Assembly (NCBI GenBank): GCA_023415775.1
Contig: JAEZJM010000003.1
Span: 62,001 to 126,000 of the forward strand
DNA length: 64,000 nucleotides
Source of the DNA: Bacillota bacterium
GTDB lineage: Bacteria; Bacillota; Negativicutes; Sporomusales; UBA7701
Direction of reading: 5' to 3'
The notes beneath the pieces were generated by a model, which was not told where the DNA came from, searched no databases, and saw only the letters and a list, made by a program, of their open reading frames with translations. Each line of letters opens with the position of its first letter. Positions within the stretch are counted from its first letter, which is position 1. Position numbers and translations under genes: made by a program. Shown here in pieces: positions 34,917-43,423 of the stretch.

Positions 34917-36095
34917 ATGCAAAACCACCGGCGCTCGCTGCTGCTCCTCATAACCGGCTTCTTTTGGTTCGCCGCCTACACCTACGTACCCACCCTCGGG
35001 CCGTACGCCCAGACCCTGGGCGCCTCCTACGACCTGATCGGCCTTATCCTCGGCTCGTACGGCGCCGTCCAGTTCCTCCTCCGCGTGCCGGTAGGCCTCT
35101 ATTCCGACGCCCTCGGCCGGCGCAAGGTCTTCGTCATCGCCGGCGCCGCCCTGGCGGCCGCCAGCGCCTTCGGCATGTGGGCGCAGCCCGACGCCTGGGC
35201 CCTGCTTTTCTACCGCGCCCTGTCCGGCGCCGCCGCAGCAGCCTGGGTGGCCTACACCGTCCTCTTCGCCGCCTATTACCCGGCGCACGACAGCCCCAAA
35301 GCCATGGGCTACATCAACTCCGCCGCCGCCGTCGGCCAGGTCGGCGCCATGTTCCTCGGCGGCCTCGCGGCCGAATGGTACGGGCTGGCCGAACCCTTCC
35401 TGATTGCGGCTGCCGGCGGCTGTGTCGCCCTCATCCTCAGCTTCTTCGTCGTCGACGAAGTCACGCCCGCCAAGCCGGTCGACACCGGCTCTTTAGCCGA
35501 AATCGCCCGCGACGGCCCCTTCCTGCGTTTATGTTTCCTCGGCGTTCTCTTCCAGGTGCTCACCTTCGCCACCGTCTTCGGCTTCTCGCCGCTGGCCGCC
35601 AAAGCCCTCGGCGCCGGTGGCTTCGAGCTCGGCCTCCTCACCACCGTCGCCATCTTGCCCTCCATCGCAGCCGCCGCTCTCAGCGGCACCCTGTTCCGCC
35701 GCCGTTTCGGCGAAGCCGGCACCCTCGCCGGCGGCTTCATCTTCATGGGCCTGTCCAGCGTCACAATCCCGCTCTGCACCACCCTGTCCGCCCTCTACAT
35801 CTCCCAGATGGCCGCCGGCTTCGGCCGCGGCCTGATAATGGCCCTCCTCATGGGCCTCAGCATCAAAAACTTCCCCGCCGCCAAGCGGGCCACCGCCATG
35901 GGCTTCTACCAGGCCGTCTACGCCGTCGGCATGTTCATCGGCCCCGTGCTCACCGGCTTCATCGCCGGGTGGTTCGACCTCAACAGCGGCTTCCTCGTCA
36001 TCGGCCTCGCCGGCCTCGCCGGGGCTTGGCTCTCCCTCCGGCGCGGCTTTCTCCCTGCCTCATCCGGCCCCGCCTCCGGCAACAACGCCCAGTAA
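34917..36095 (+). CDS. MFS transporter
   Basis: A 392-aa major facilitator with 12 hydrophobic segments. The loop 2-3 motif GLYSDALGRRKVF is the MFS motif A (GxxxDxxGRR). The ATG at 34917 has GAGG upstream, and a TATAAT (34881-34886) just before it may be the -10 box, without a good -35. The RVPVGLYSD segment resembles drug or metabolite exporters. Substrate unknown. It is followed 32 bases later by an EamA transporter, so the two may export related compounds. Confidence 0.85.
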   Translation: MQNHRRSLLLLITGFFWFAAYTYVPTLGPYAQTLGASYDLIGLILGSYGAVQFLLRVPVGLYSDALGRRKVFVIAGAALAAASAFGMWAQPDAWALLFYRALSGAAAAAWVAYTVLFAAYYPAHDSPKAMGYINSAAAVGQVGAMFLGGLAAEWYGLAEPFLIAAAGGCVALILSFFVVDEVTPAKPVDTGSLAEIARDGPFLRLCFLGVLFQVLTFATVFGFSPLAAKALGAGGFELGLLTTVAILPSIAAAALSGTLFRRRFGEAGTLAGGFIFMGLSSVTIPLCTTLSALYISQMAAGFGRGLIMALLMGLSIKNFPAAKRATAMGFYQAVYAVGMFIGPVLTGFIAGWFDLNSGFLVIGLAGLAGAWLSLRRGFLPASSGPASGNNAQ

Positions 36096-36127
36096 GGCCA
36101 TTCTGATCCCGTTAAGGAGCTGACCTT

Positions 36128-37069
36128 GTGATAAAGCCCACCCAACCCGCTCACCCCAACGCCATCTACTTCATCCTCCTGCTCGTCCCCCTCTTCTGGG
36201 GCGGGGCGTTTGGCACCACCAAACACGTTGTCACCGAAATACCGCCCCTCACCACCGCCGCCGTCCGCTTCTTCCTCGCCGGTCTCCTCATGACCGCCTG
36301 GGTCGTCGCCCGCGGCGGCTGGGACTGGGCCCCCCTCAAGCGTCGCTGGGGTGGGCTGCTGCTGCTTGCCATCACCGGCGTATTCCTCTACAACGTCTTC
36401 TTCAACGTCGGCATGAAATACACCTCAGCCATCAACGGCGCCCTTGTCATCGTCGTCAACCCTGTCACCACCGCCCTCGTCGCCGTCACCCTCCTCGGCG
36501 AGCCGTGGAGCTGGCGCCTCGTCGCCGGCGTCGCCCTGTCCTTCCTCGGCGTCCTCACCACCATCACCAGAGGCTCCGTCGATATCCTCACTTCTCTGTC
36601 CTTCTCCAGCGGCGACTTGCTCATGGTCGGCGGGGTCATATCCTGGACAGCCTACACCACCATCGGCAAAGTCGTCATGAAAGACGTTCCGCCTCTCCTG
36701 GCCACCAGCGCCTCCACCCTGGCCGGCTCCGTCATGCTGCTGGCCGCCTCCCTCACCGAGGACGGCTGGGCGCGCCTGCCCGCCGTCAGCGCCCAGACAG
36801 CCTGGGAAATGACCTACCTCATCATCTTCCCGACCGTCGTCGCCTTCTTCCTCTTCAACGTCGGCATCAAGCGCATCGGCGCCAGCCGGGCCAGCGCCTA
36901 CATCAACCTCATGCCCGTCAACGCCATCTGGATCGCCGCCGTCTTCTACGGCGAAACCGTCACCCTCGCCCACCTGGCGGGGGCGGTGCTGATTATCGGC
37001 GGCTTGCTGCTCATCACCCTGTTTGACGTTCGGGCAAAAACGCCCACGGTAAAAAACCCATCCGCGTAA
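36128..37069 (+). CDS. EamA/DMT-family transporter
   Basis: A 313-aa protein with ten predicted membrane helices in two EamA repeats. The first repeat ends near GVLTTITRGS and the second begins at LSFSSGDLLMVGGVISWTAY. The GTG start has AAGGAG eight bases upstream. DMT proteins export amino acids or small metabolites; this one has no finer identifying feature. A bidirectional terminator separates it from pfkA. Confidence 0.87.
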   Translation: MIKPTQPAHPNAIYFILLLVPLFWGGAFGTTKHVVTEIPPLTTAAVRFFLAGLLMTAWVVARGGWDWAPLKRRWGGLLLLAITGVFLYNVFFNVGMKYTSAINGALVIVVNPVTTALVAVTLLGEPWSWRLVAGVALSFLGVLTTITRGSVDILTSLSFSSGDLLMVGGVISWTAYTTIGKVVMKDVPPLLATSASTLAGSVMLLAASLTEDGWARLPAVSAQTAWEMTYLIIFPTVVAFFLFNVGIKRIGASRASAYINLMPVNAIWIAAVFYGETVTLAHLAGAVLIIGGLLLITLFDVRAKTPTVKNPSA

Positions 37070-37076
37070 ACAAAAA

Positions 37077-37113
37077 AAACCCCCTCCGCAACAACAACTT
37101 GCGGAGGGGGTTT
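37077..37113. terminator. Bidirectional terminator between EamA and pfkA
   Basis: A 14-bp perfect stem (37077-37090 with 37100-37113) with A-rich and T-rich flanks. Confidence 0.88.
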
Positions 37114-37119
37114 CCTTAT

Positions 37120-38208
37120 CTACGCCTCGTCGCCGAAGCAGACGCCGATCGACCGCCCCACGTGCAGCGCCTCGAGCGGCACGTTGTTCGGCTGGCCGGC
37201 GATATCCTTCATCGGCACCGTCACGATGCTGTTCTTCTGCAGAGCCACCATCGTGCCTGTATCGCCTGCCACCAGCGCATCCACCGCCGCCACCCCGTAA
37301 CGGGTTGCCAGGATGCGGTCGTAAGCGGTCGGGCTGCCGCCGCGCTGCAGGTAGCCCAGCACCGTGCAGCGGGATTCGAAACCGGTAATATCCTCTAACT
37401 GGCGGGCCAGCTTTTCGCCCACCCCGCCCAGGCGCACCTTCTCGGCGCTGTTCTCCACGATGCGGGCCACCGTCATCTCGCCGCCCACCGGGAACGCCCC
37501 TTCGGCCACCACCACCAGGCTGAACAGCTTGCCCTGGGCCCGCCGGGCCTTGATCGCCGCCACCACCGCTTCGATCTTGTACGGCACCTCGGGGATGAGG
37601 ATAACATCCGCGCCGCCCGCCATGCCGGAATGGAAAGCTATCCAGCCGGCATAACGGCCCATCACCTCCAGCAGCATCACCCGGTGATGGGATTCCGCCG
37701 TCGTGTGCAGGCGGTCGAGCGCCTCGCTCGCGCACGCCACCGCGGTATCGAACCCGAACGTCCTCTCCGTCATCGGGATATCGTTATCGATCGTCTTGGG
37801 CACCGCCACAACAGGCAGTCCCAGCAGGCCGAACTCGTTGGCGATCCGCAGGCTGCCGTCGCCGCCGATCACCACCAGCGCCTCGATGCCCCTCGTCTTC
37901 AGGTTCGTCAGCGCCTGCTGCGACATGTCTTTATAAACATAACCGCTGTTATTCGGCACGGCATAATTGAAGGGGTTGTCGCGGTTGGTTGTGCCGAGGA
38001 TTGTGCCGCCGCGGGGCAGGATACCGGAGATATCCCGATCCGACAATTCGCCGATGTCGTTCTCCACCAGGCCGCCGAAGCCGTTCTTGACTCCCCAGAC
38101 CCTGATCCCATGGCTGAAGCAGGCGCGGGTGACGCTGCGGATTACGGCGTTCAGACCCGGACAGTCTCCGCCGCCGGTCAGGACGCCTACGTTCTTGAAG
38201 TTGGCCAT
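37120..38208 (-). CDS. pfkA: 6-phosphofructokinase
   Basis: A 362-aa phosphofructokinase of group A. LTGGGDCPGLNAVIR opens the protein. GGDGSL places Gly at the position that selects ATP in E. coli PfkA, while PKTIDND has Lys where PPi-dependent enzymes also have Lys. This Gly/Lys combination occurs in ATP-dependent actinobacterial-type enzymes, so ATP is likelier than PPi, but not certain. The start at 38208 has AGGAG. Transcribed alone, divergent from the GNAT gene. Confidence 0.9.
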   Translation of the reverse strand: MANFKNVGVLTGGGDCPGLNAVIRSVTRACFSHGIRVWGVKNGFGGLVENDIGELSDRDISGILPRGGTILGTTNRDNPFNYAVPNNSGYVYKDMSQQALTNLKTRGIEALVVIGGDGSLRIANEFGLLGLPVVAVPKTIDNDIPMTERTFGFDTAVACASEALDRLHTTAESHHRVMLLEVMGRYAGWIAFHSGMAGGADVILIPEVPYKIEAVVAAIKARRAQGKLFSLVVVAEGAFPVGGEMTVARIVENSAEKVRLGGVGEKLARQLEDITGFESRCTVLGYLQRGGSPTAYDRILATRYGVAAVDALVAGDTGTMVALQKNSIVTVPMKDIAGQPNNVPLEALHVGRSIGVCFGDEA

Positions 38209-38395
38209 AATACCGCTCCTTTGATAATAAAATATCATCGTCTGGCAAAAGTATATAATACATTCGTCCCCGGGACAAGGGGCACAAAGGTCCGGCAGGA
38301 GTTGCCTTCCATTCCGTGGAAAGTAAAACTAAATGCGCAAAAGAGTCATGCCGGTTCGAAAAGTCGCCCCATACAAAAAGGAAGAGGTGTGACAA

Positions 38396-39181
38396 ATGCC
38401 CGCAGGACAAACCTCGTCCGACATCGCCGCCGCCATCGCCGGCAACCTGCGCGAATACGCCCTGTTCACCAGCCGCGTGCCGGGCGGGAAGAGCTCCGGC
38501 GAAGGGGACGTCACCTGGATAGATACAGGCACCGACGCCTTGAACCGCGTGCTCGCCGCCCGCTTTACCGATCATGAGGCCGACACCCGGATAAAAGAAC
38601 TGGCCGCAGCCTACGGCAGCCGCCCGCTCACCTGGATCACCGGGCCGGAAGACCGCCCCGCCGACCTCGGCCAGCGGCTTCTCGACCACGGCTTTAGGCA
38701 CCAGATGCACTGGCGGGGCATGGCCCTCGCACTGGACGGGCCGGCCCCAGCCGCCGACCCGCCCCTCGGGCTTGAGATCCGCAGGGTCAGCGACGCGGAT
38801 GGAATTGCCGAATGGGGCAGGACGGCCGCCGCCGGCTTCGCAATGCCGGAACGCGTCGCCCGCGATTTCCCGGCCGTCTTCGCCAACCTCGCCACCGACA
38901 GCATCGCCTACTTCCTCGGTCTCAGCGGCGGCCAGCCTGTCGCCACCGCCAGCGTCTTCCTCGGCAGCGGCGGCGTCGCCGGCGCCTACTTCATCTCCAC
39001 CCTCGGCCCCGCCCGCCGCAGCGGCGCCGCCTCAGCCCTTACCCGCGCCCTCATCGGTCATGCCGCGGCCCGCGGCTGCCGGTTGCTCGTCCTCGAAGCG
39101 AGCCCCGCCGGCTACGAAGTATACCGCCGCCTGCACTTCGCCGAATACTGCCCCATGGACGCCTATGTCCTCAACATCTGA
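38396..39181 (+). CDS. GNAT-family N-acetyltransferase
   Basis: A 261-aa protein with a C-terminal GNAT domain (about residues 125-260). VATASVFLGSGGVAGAYFIS forms the central strands, GPARRSGAASALTRALIGHA the acetyl-CoA pyrophosphate loop, and YEVYRRLHFAEYC the last motif. The N-terminal half (1-120) resembles a degenerate second GNAT unit. Substrate unknown. AGGAAGAGGTG precedes the ATG. It may be co-transcribed with the MFS gene that starts 13 bases later. Confidence 0.82.
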   Translation: MPAGQTSSDIAAAIAGNLREYALFTSRVPGGKSSGEGDVTWIDTGTDALNRVLAARFTDHEADTRIKELAAAYGSRPLTWITGPEDRPADLGQRLLDHGFRHQMHWRGMALALDGPAPAADPPLGLEIRRVSDADGIAEWGRTAAAGFAMPERVARDFPAVFANLATDSIAYFLGLSGGQPVATASVFLGSGGVAGAYFISTLGPARRSGAASALTRALIGHAAARGCRLLVLEASPAGYEVYRRLHFAEYCPMDAYVLNI

Positions 39182-39194
39182 CGCGGGAGGCCCC

Positions 39195-40367
39195 ATGAAC
39201 GAACAATTCCGCCTCACCTCACGCAACTTCGTCTGCGTCTGCGTCGCCACCTTCCTCTACTTCGGCAGCTTCTACCTCCTCATTCCCACCCTGCCCCAGT
39301 ACGTCGAAGGTCTCGGCGGCTCCCCCGGCCAGATCGGCCTCGTCATGGGGACATTCAGCCTGGCGGCCGTGCTTGTTCGTCCCTACCTCGGCCAGCTCGC
39401 CGACCGCCGCGGGCGCAAACGCCTCATGCTCATCGGCACCGGCTTTTTCGCCCTGCTCTTTCCTCTCTACGGTCTCCTTCAGAACGTCGAACTCCTATAC
39501 ATCCTCCGTATCGCCCACGGCTTCGCCCACGCTTCCTTCCTGGCCGCCTCGGCCGCCTACATCGCCGACCTGGCGCCCCCCAAGCGGCGGGGCGAAGTTA
39601 TCGGCATATACGGCACCGCCAGCGTCGTCGCCATGGCGATATTCCCCGCCATCGGCATCGACATCATCCATTATACGCAAAGCTTTACCGTCTTATTTGC
39701 CTGCTCGGCCGCCGCCGCCGCCGCCGCCTTCCTGGCCGTGGCTGCGGCGGGCGAAATCAGCTCCCAGGGCGGCAAGAAGCCGGTCAGCCTGCTGGCCGTC
39801 GGCCGGCGGCGGTACGTCATCGTCCCGTCCCTGGCCCTGTTCGCCGGCGCCGCCGCCTACGGCACCGTCATCGCCTTCCTGCCCGTCTTTGCTCCCCAGC
39901 GCGGCCTGCTCGGCTTCGGCATCTTCTTCACCGCCTACGCCGCCGCCACCCTCGCCAGCCGCATCTTTGCCGGCAAACTCTCCGACCGCTGGGGCCGCCG
40001 CCGCGTCATCCTCCCCTTCATGGCCCTCCTTGCTATCGGCGTCTTCCTGTTGCCCTTCCTCGACAGCCTGCCCCTCCTAGTTTTCATCGGCCTGGCCTTC
40101 GGCTTCGGGTTCGGCGCCTTCATGCCCACCCTCAACGCCCTCGTCGTCGACAAAACGCCGCCCGCCGAACGCGGCAGCGCTCTCGGCTTTTTTACCTCCT
40201 TCATGGACCTGGGCATCGCCGCCGGTTCGGTCTTACTCGGCCAGGTGGGGGAGAGGGCGGGGTTCGGCGCTATGTTTACCACCGCCGGCTTTATATTGGT
40301 GGCGGGGATCGTCCTTTTCGCCATCTACACCGATAAAGATGATCCTAATACAGGGGCGGGCCGTTGA
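39195..40367 (+). CDS. MFS transporter (second copy, different subfamily)
   Basis: A 390-aa 12-helix transporter. GQLADRRGRKRLML is motif A and GKLSDRWGRRRVIL the matching loop of the second half. The start at 39195 has GGGAGG. It follows the GNAT gene closely, suggesting an export-and-modify pair. The C-terminus ends GAGR with its stop inside repeat copy D, the same ending as the carboxypeptidase at 26925, so the last codons come from the repeat. Confidence 0.87.
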   Translation: MNEQFRLTSRNFVCVCVATFLYFGSFYLLIPTLPQYVEGLGGSPGQIGLVMGTFSLAAVLVRPYLGQLADRRGRKRLMLIGTGFFALLFPLYGLLQNVELLYILRIAHGFAHASFLAASAAYIADLAPPKRRGEVIGIYGTASVVAMAIFPAIGIDIIHYTQSFTVLFACSAAAAAAAFLAVAAAGEISSQGGKKPVSLLAVGRRRYVIVPSLALFAGAAAYGTVIAFLPVFAPQRGLLGFGIFFTAYAAATLASRIFAGKLSDRWGRRRVILPFMALLAIGVFLLPFLDSLPLLVFIGLAFGFGFGAFMPTLNALVVDKTPPAERGSALGFFTSFMDLGIAAGSVLLGQVGERAGFGAMFTTAGFILVAGIVLFAIYTDKDDPNTGAGR

Positions 40368-40534
40368 TAGACCCCATCTGCCGCGTTGCTCCTCAAAGCG
40401 CTTGCTAGCGTACATTCGAGTACGCGTCGCGGCGCGCTTGCACCCTTTCGGGTATAAGCGATCACATCAACGCTAAAGCGTTGTGTGTCTGCTTATCCGG
40501 TGCGCCTTGCATCTGGGGCCTCTGAACGGCCCGC
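40356..40534. repeat. Intergenic inverted-repeat element, copy D (long form)
   Basis: 179 bp bounded by GCGGGCCGTT and AACGGCCCGC. The interior is nearly identical to copies A and E, including GCTTGCTAGCGTAC, a CACCCTTTCGGGT hairpin and the CAACGCTAAAGCGTTG hairpin. It overlaps the final codons of the MFS gene. Confidence 0.88.
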
Positions 40535-40560
40535 GCACAAATCAAGTAACGGAGATTACT

Positions 40561-41514
40561 ATGACCAACATTAGAGGGCGATTCGCCCCGTCCCCCTCCG
40601 GACAAATGCACCTCGGCAACATCTGGACGGCCCTCCTCGCCTGGCTCCAGGTCCGCAGCCTCGGCGGCGCCGTCGTCCTCAGGGTCGAAGACCTCGACCC
40701 TGACCGCTGCCGCCCCGAATACACCGCCCAGATAATCGGCGACCTCGCCTGGCTCGGCCTCGACTGGGACGAAGGCCCCGACAGCGGCGGCCCCTATGGC
40801 CCCTACCGCCAGGACGAGCGCCGCCGCCTCTACGCTGCCGCCCTTGAAAGCCTCGCCGCCCGCGGCCTCGTCTACCCCTGCTACTGCACCCGCGCCGAGA
40901 TCCGCGCCGCCGCCTCCGCCCCCCACGCCGGCGACGCAGACGCGGAAAGCGCCTACCCGGGCACCTGCCGGAACAGGGGAGGGGAGCGCGCGCCCTCCGG
41001 CTGCCGTCTCCCGGCCCTGCGCCTCGTCGTCCCCGACGAAACAATCGCTTTCACCGACGGCCTCCACGGCCATGTCGCCCAGAACCTCGCCGCCGCCTGC
41101 GGCGACTTCATCGTCCGCCGCGCCGACGGCGTCCACGCCTACCAGCTCGCCGTCGTCGTCGACGACGCCGCCATGAAGATAACCCACGTCCTGCGCGGCG
41201 ACGACCTCTTGTCCTCCACCCCCCGCCAGCTTTACCTCTACCGCCTCCTCGGCCACACCCCGCCCGCCTTCGCCCACGTCCCGCTCCTCTTAAGCCCCGA
41301 CGGCCACCGCCTCTCCAAGCGCCAGCAGAGCCTCGCCCTCGGCTATTTACGAGAGCGCGGCGTCACCGCCCCGGAAATAATCGGCCTTCTCGCCCACCGC
41401 GCCGGCCTCATCCCCGAGTATCGGCCCACAGCCCCTCGCGACCTCGTCGCCGCCTTCTCCCTCGCCAAACTGCCCCGAGGCCCCGTCATCATCGAAAACG
41501 ACCTTTTTACATAA
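40561..41514 (+). CDS. gluQ: Glutamyl-queuosine tRNA(Asp) synthetase
   Basis: A 317-aa paralogue of glutamyl-tRNA synthetase that lacks the anticodon-binding domain. It attaches Glu to queuosine in tRNA(Asp). RFAPSPSGQMHLGN carries the HIGH-type motif, CYCTRAEI plus YPGTC the zinc ligands, and GHRLSKRQQS the KMSKS equivalent. Length fits the family. The ATG at 40561 is right after repeat D; an upstream extension would read through the repeat. Confidence 0.93.
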   Translation: MTNIRGRFAPSPSGQMHLGNIWTALLAWLQVRSLGGAVVLRVEDLDPDRCRPEYTAQIIGDLAWLGLDWDEGPDSGGPYGPYRQDERRRLYAAALESLAARGLVYPCYCTRAEIRAAASAPHAGDADAESAYPGTCRNRGGERAPSGCRLPALRLVVPDETIAFTDGLHGHVAQNLAAACGDFIVRRADGVHAYQLAVVVDDAAMKITHVLRGDDLLSSTPRQLYLYRLLGHTPPAFAHVPLLLSPDGHRLSKRQQSLALGYLRERGVTAPEIIGLLAHRAGLIPEYRPTAPRDLVAAFSLAKLPRGPVIIENDLFT

Positions 41515-41557
41515 AAAAGACCCCGATGCCCGCAGGACATCGGAGCCCGTTAAAAAC

Positions 41558-42466
41558 CTAACCGTAGCGGCGCGCGCCCCAGAACTCCTCTCCGTAAATC
41601 CCGGCTGTGAAATCGTCCTCCCGTACCGCCGCCCGGCTGTTGGGGGCGTGGATCATCGTCGTCCCGCCCGCGAACACGCCCACATGGTGGATGTCGCCCT
41701 GACCTCCCGGCCCGGCGAAAAACAGCAGATCGCCCGGCAACAGCGCGCCGGAGTCAACAGCCGTCCCGCCCGCCGCCTGTTCGTCGGCATCGCGGGAGAT
41801 GGCCACCCCCTGGGACTGGTACAGCCGTAGCGCGAACCCCGAACAGTCAAACCCCCACGCCGACGTTCCGCCCCACACATAGCGCAGACCGGCGAACATC
41901 CTGGCCTCCGCCACCAGCCGCGCTCCGTCGAACAGGGCAGGGGAGAGAGGCACCGCCGCCGCGCCGTCGATATAACCCACAGCGCCGTCCGGACGCCGCA
42001 CCTTCAGCATCGCACCCTCCGCCGCCAGCAGCGGCAGGCGCGTCTGCCAGCTTAGCTCCGCCAGCGGTTCCCGCCCGGCCGGGTCGGCGTACAGCAGCGC
42101 CCGCGGCGCCGTCACCACCGCCAGCGGCAGAGCAGCCATTTCCGCCAGAAAAAGCCCGCTGTCCGCCACCTGGGCGGCCGGCAGCCAGCCGGGGTAGCCG
42201 CGCCCATCGCGGTCCGTCGCCTGCTCCGCAGCCGCCACGCGCAGCCACGCGCCCGCGTGCTCCAGCACAACCACCCGTTCCCCGTACAACAGCTGCGACT
42301 CCACCTTGCCCACCAGCCACAGCCGCATCGCCTCGTCCATGCCGTCCGCCCACGCCGCCGGCTCGGTCACGGCCCCCAGCATCAGCTGGTCGTGATCCCG
42401 CTTCGGCCCCGGCTCGCTCCACAACATCGCCGCCGCCACATTGATGGCCGCTAGATAATCAGTCAT
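41558..42466 (-). CDS. NlpC/P60 endopeptidase with SH3-like domains
   Basis: A 302-aa C40 peptidase. Residues about 30-170 form two SH3-like domains (YGERVVVLEHAGAWLRV and LLAAEGAMLKVRRPDG). The catalytic domain has Cys208 in GFDCSGF, His at 260/261 in IHHVGVF and His273 in MIHAPNS. The layout matches YkfC-type gamma-D-glutamyl-diamino-acid endopeptidases for recycled muropeptides. There is no signal peptide, so it probably acts in the cytoplasm. It lies 18 bases after the serine hydrolase gene, likely one operon. Confidence 0.87.
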   Translation of the reverse strand: MTDYLAAINVAAAMLWSEPGPKRDHDQLMLGAVTEPAAWADGMDEAMRLWLVGKVESQLLYGERVVVLEHAGAWLRVAAAEQATDRDGRGYPGWLPAAQVADSGLFLAEMAALPLAVVTAPRALLYADPAGREPLAELSWQTRLPLLAAEGAMLKVRRPDGAVGYIDGAAAVPLSPALFDGARLVAEARMFAGLRYVWGGTSAWGFDCSGFALRLYQSQGVAISRDADEQAAGGTAVDSGALLPGDLLFFAGPGGQGDIHHVGVFAGGTTMIHAPNSRAAVREDDFTAGIYGEEFWGARRYG

Positions 42467-42484
42467 AAAGCAGTCCTCCGGAAA

Positions 42485-43309
42485 TCACTCTGGTATATTA
42501 CCTGGTATATTACTATGAAACCAATCGTAAACGGTGCGCGACAACCGAGCGATAACCCCCCGGCCGCGCGCCTCGTCCGGCAGCTCGTCGCTCATCACCG
42601 CCAGCACATAATCGCAGCTCTCGCCGTACACGATGCCGGCGTCGTGCTCCGCTCCCTCCAGCTCCCCCGACTTGCACGCCACCGCCGCCGCGGCGGGGAG
42701 GAGGAGGGGCAGCTTGCAGCGATCCTCCTGGCGGAGCAGGATGGCCACCATCGCCTCGTCGGCCGCGGGCGACACGCACTCGCGCCGGTACAACCTCGCC
42801 AGCACCGCCGCCACATCGGCCGGCGTCGTATAATTCTCCCGCCCGGCCGCCGCCGCCGCGAAATCCATCATCTTGCGGCGCAGCACCGTATCGCGGCAGC
42901 CCAGCGCCGCCGCCAGCGCGTTCACGCTCTCCATCCCCAGGCGGTCGAGCACCATATTCGTCGCCGTATTGTCGCTCTCCACGATCATTACCTCGAGCAG
43001 CTGGCGCCACGTCCGCACCGTTCCCGGCGCGGCGAACTCCAGTTGACCGGCGCCGCCCACGATAGCCTCCTCCGGCACCGCCACCGCCTCCTCAAGGTCG
43101 AGCTCGCCCCGGCCGGCGCGGCGGAACGCCTCGGCCAGGATAAAAATCTTTATCAGGCTCGCCGACCGCAGCCGCCGATTGTTCAGCAGCCAGCGCCGGC
43201 CGCTGGCAGGCTCGATCGCCGCCGCCGCGTACACCCCCGGCTCGCCGGCCACCGCCGCCGCCATCGCCGCCGCCAGATCGGCCCCGTCCCGTTTTGCCAA
43301 ACATATCAC
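42485..43309 (-). CDS. Class A beta-lactamase-like serine hydrolase, cytoplasmic
   Basis: A 274-aa beta-lactamase-fold protein with SLIK (Ser51, Lys54), SDN (112-114) and KSG near residue 215. The omega-loop Glu needed for penicillin hydrolysis is not in its usual context (MMDFAAAAAGRENY), so it may not be a true beta-lactamase. No signal peptide is present. GTG start at 43309. Paired with an NlpC/P60 peptidase, it may process wall peptides inside the cell. Substrate unknown. Confidence 0.75.
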   Translation of the reverse strand: MICLAKRDGADLAAAMAAAVAGEPGVYAAAAIEPASGRRWLLNNRRLRSASLIKIFILAEAFRRAGRGELDLEEAVAVPEEAIVGGAGQLEFAAPGTVRTWRQLLEVMIVESDNTATNMVLDRLGMESVNALAAALGCRDTVLRRKMMDFAAAAAGRENYTTPADVAAVLARLYRRECVSPAADEAMVAILLRQEDRCKLPLLLPAAAAVACKSGELEGAEHDAGIVYGESCDYVLAVMSDELPDEARGRGVIARLSRTVYDWFHSNIPGNIPE

Positions 43310-43423
43310 CCCGTTTTCCTATACGCTGTTTTTCGCCGCCGCCGGGCAAAACCCTTGCCCACGGGTATTGTTTAGCGCCCTGAAGCGCAAATTATCCCTG
43401 ACGGATACCGAAAGGAGACCGCC

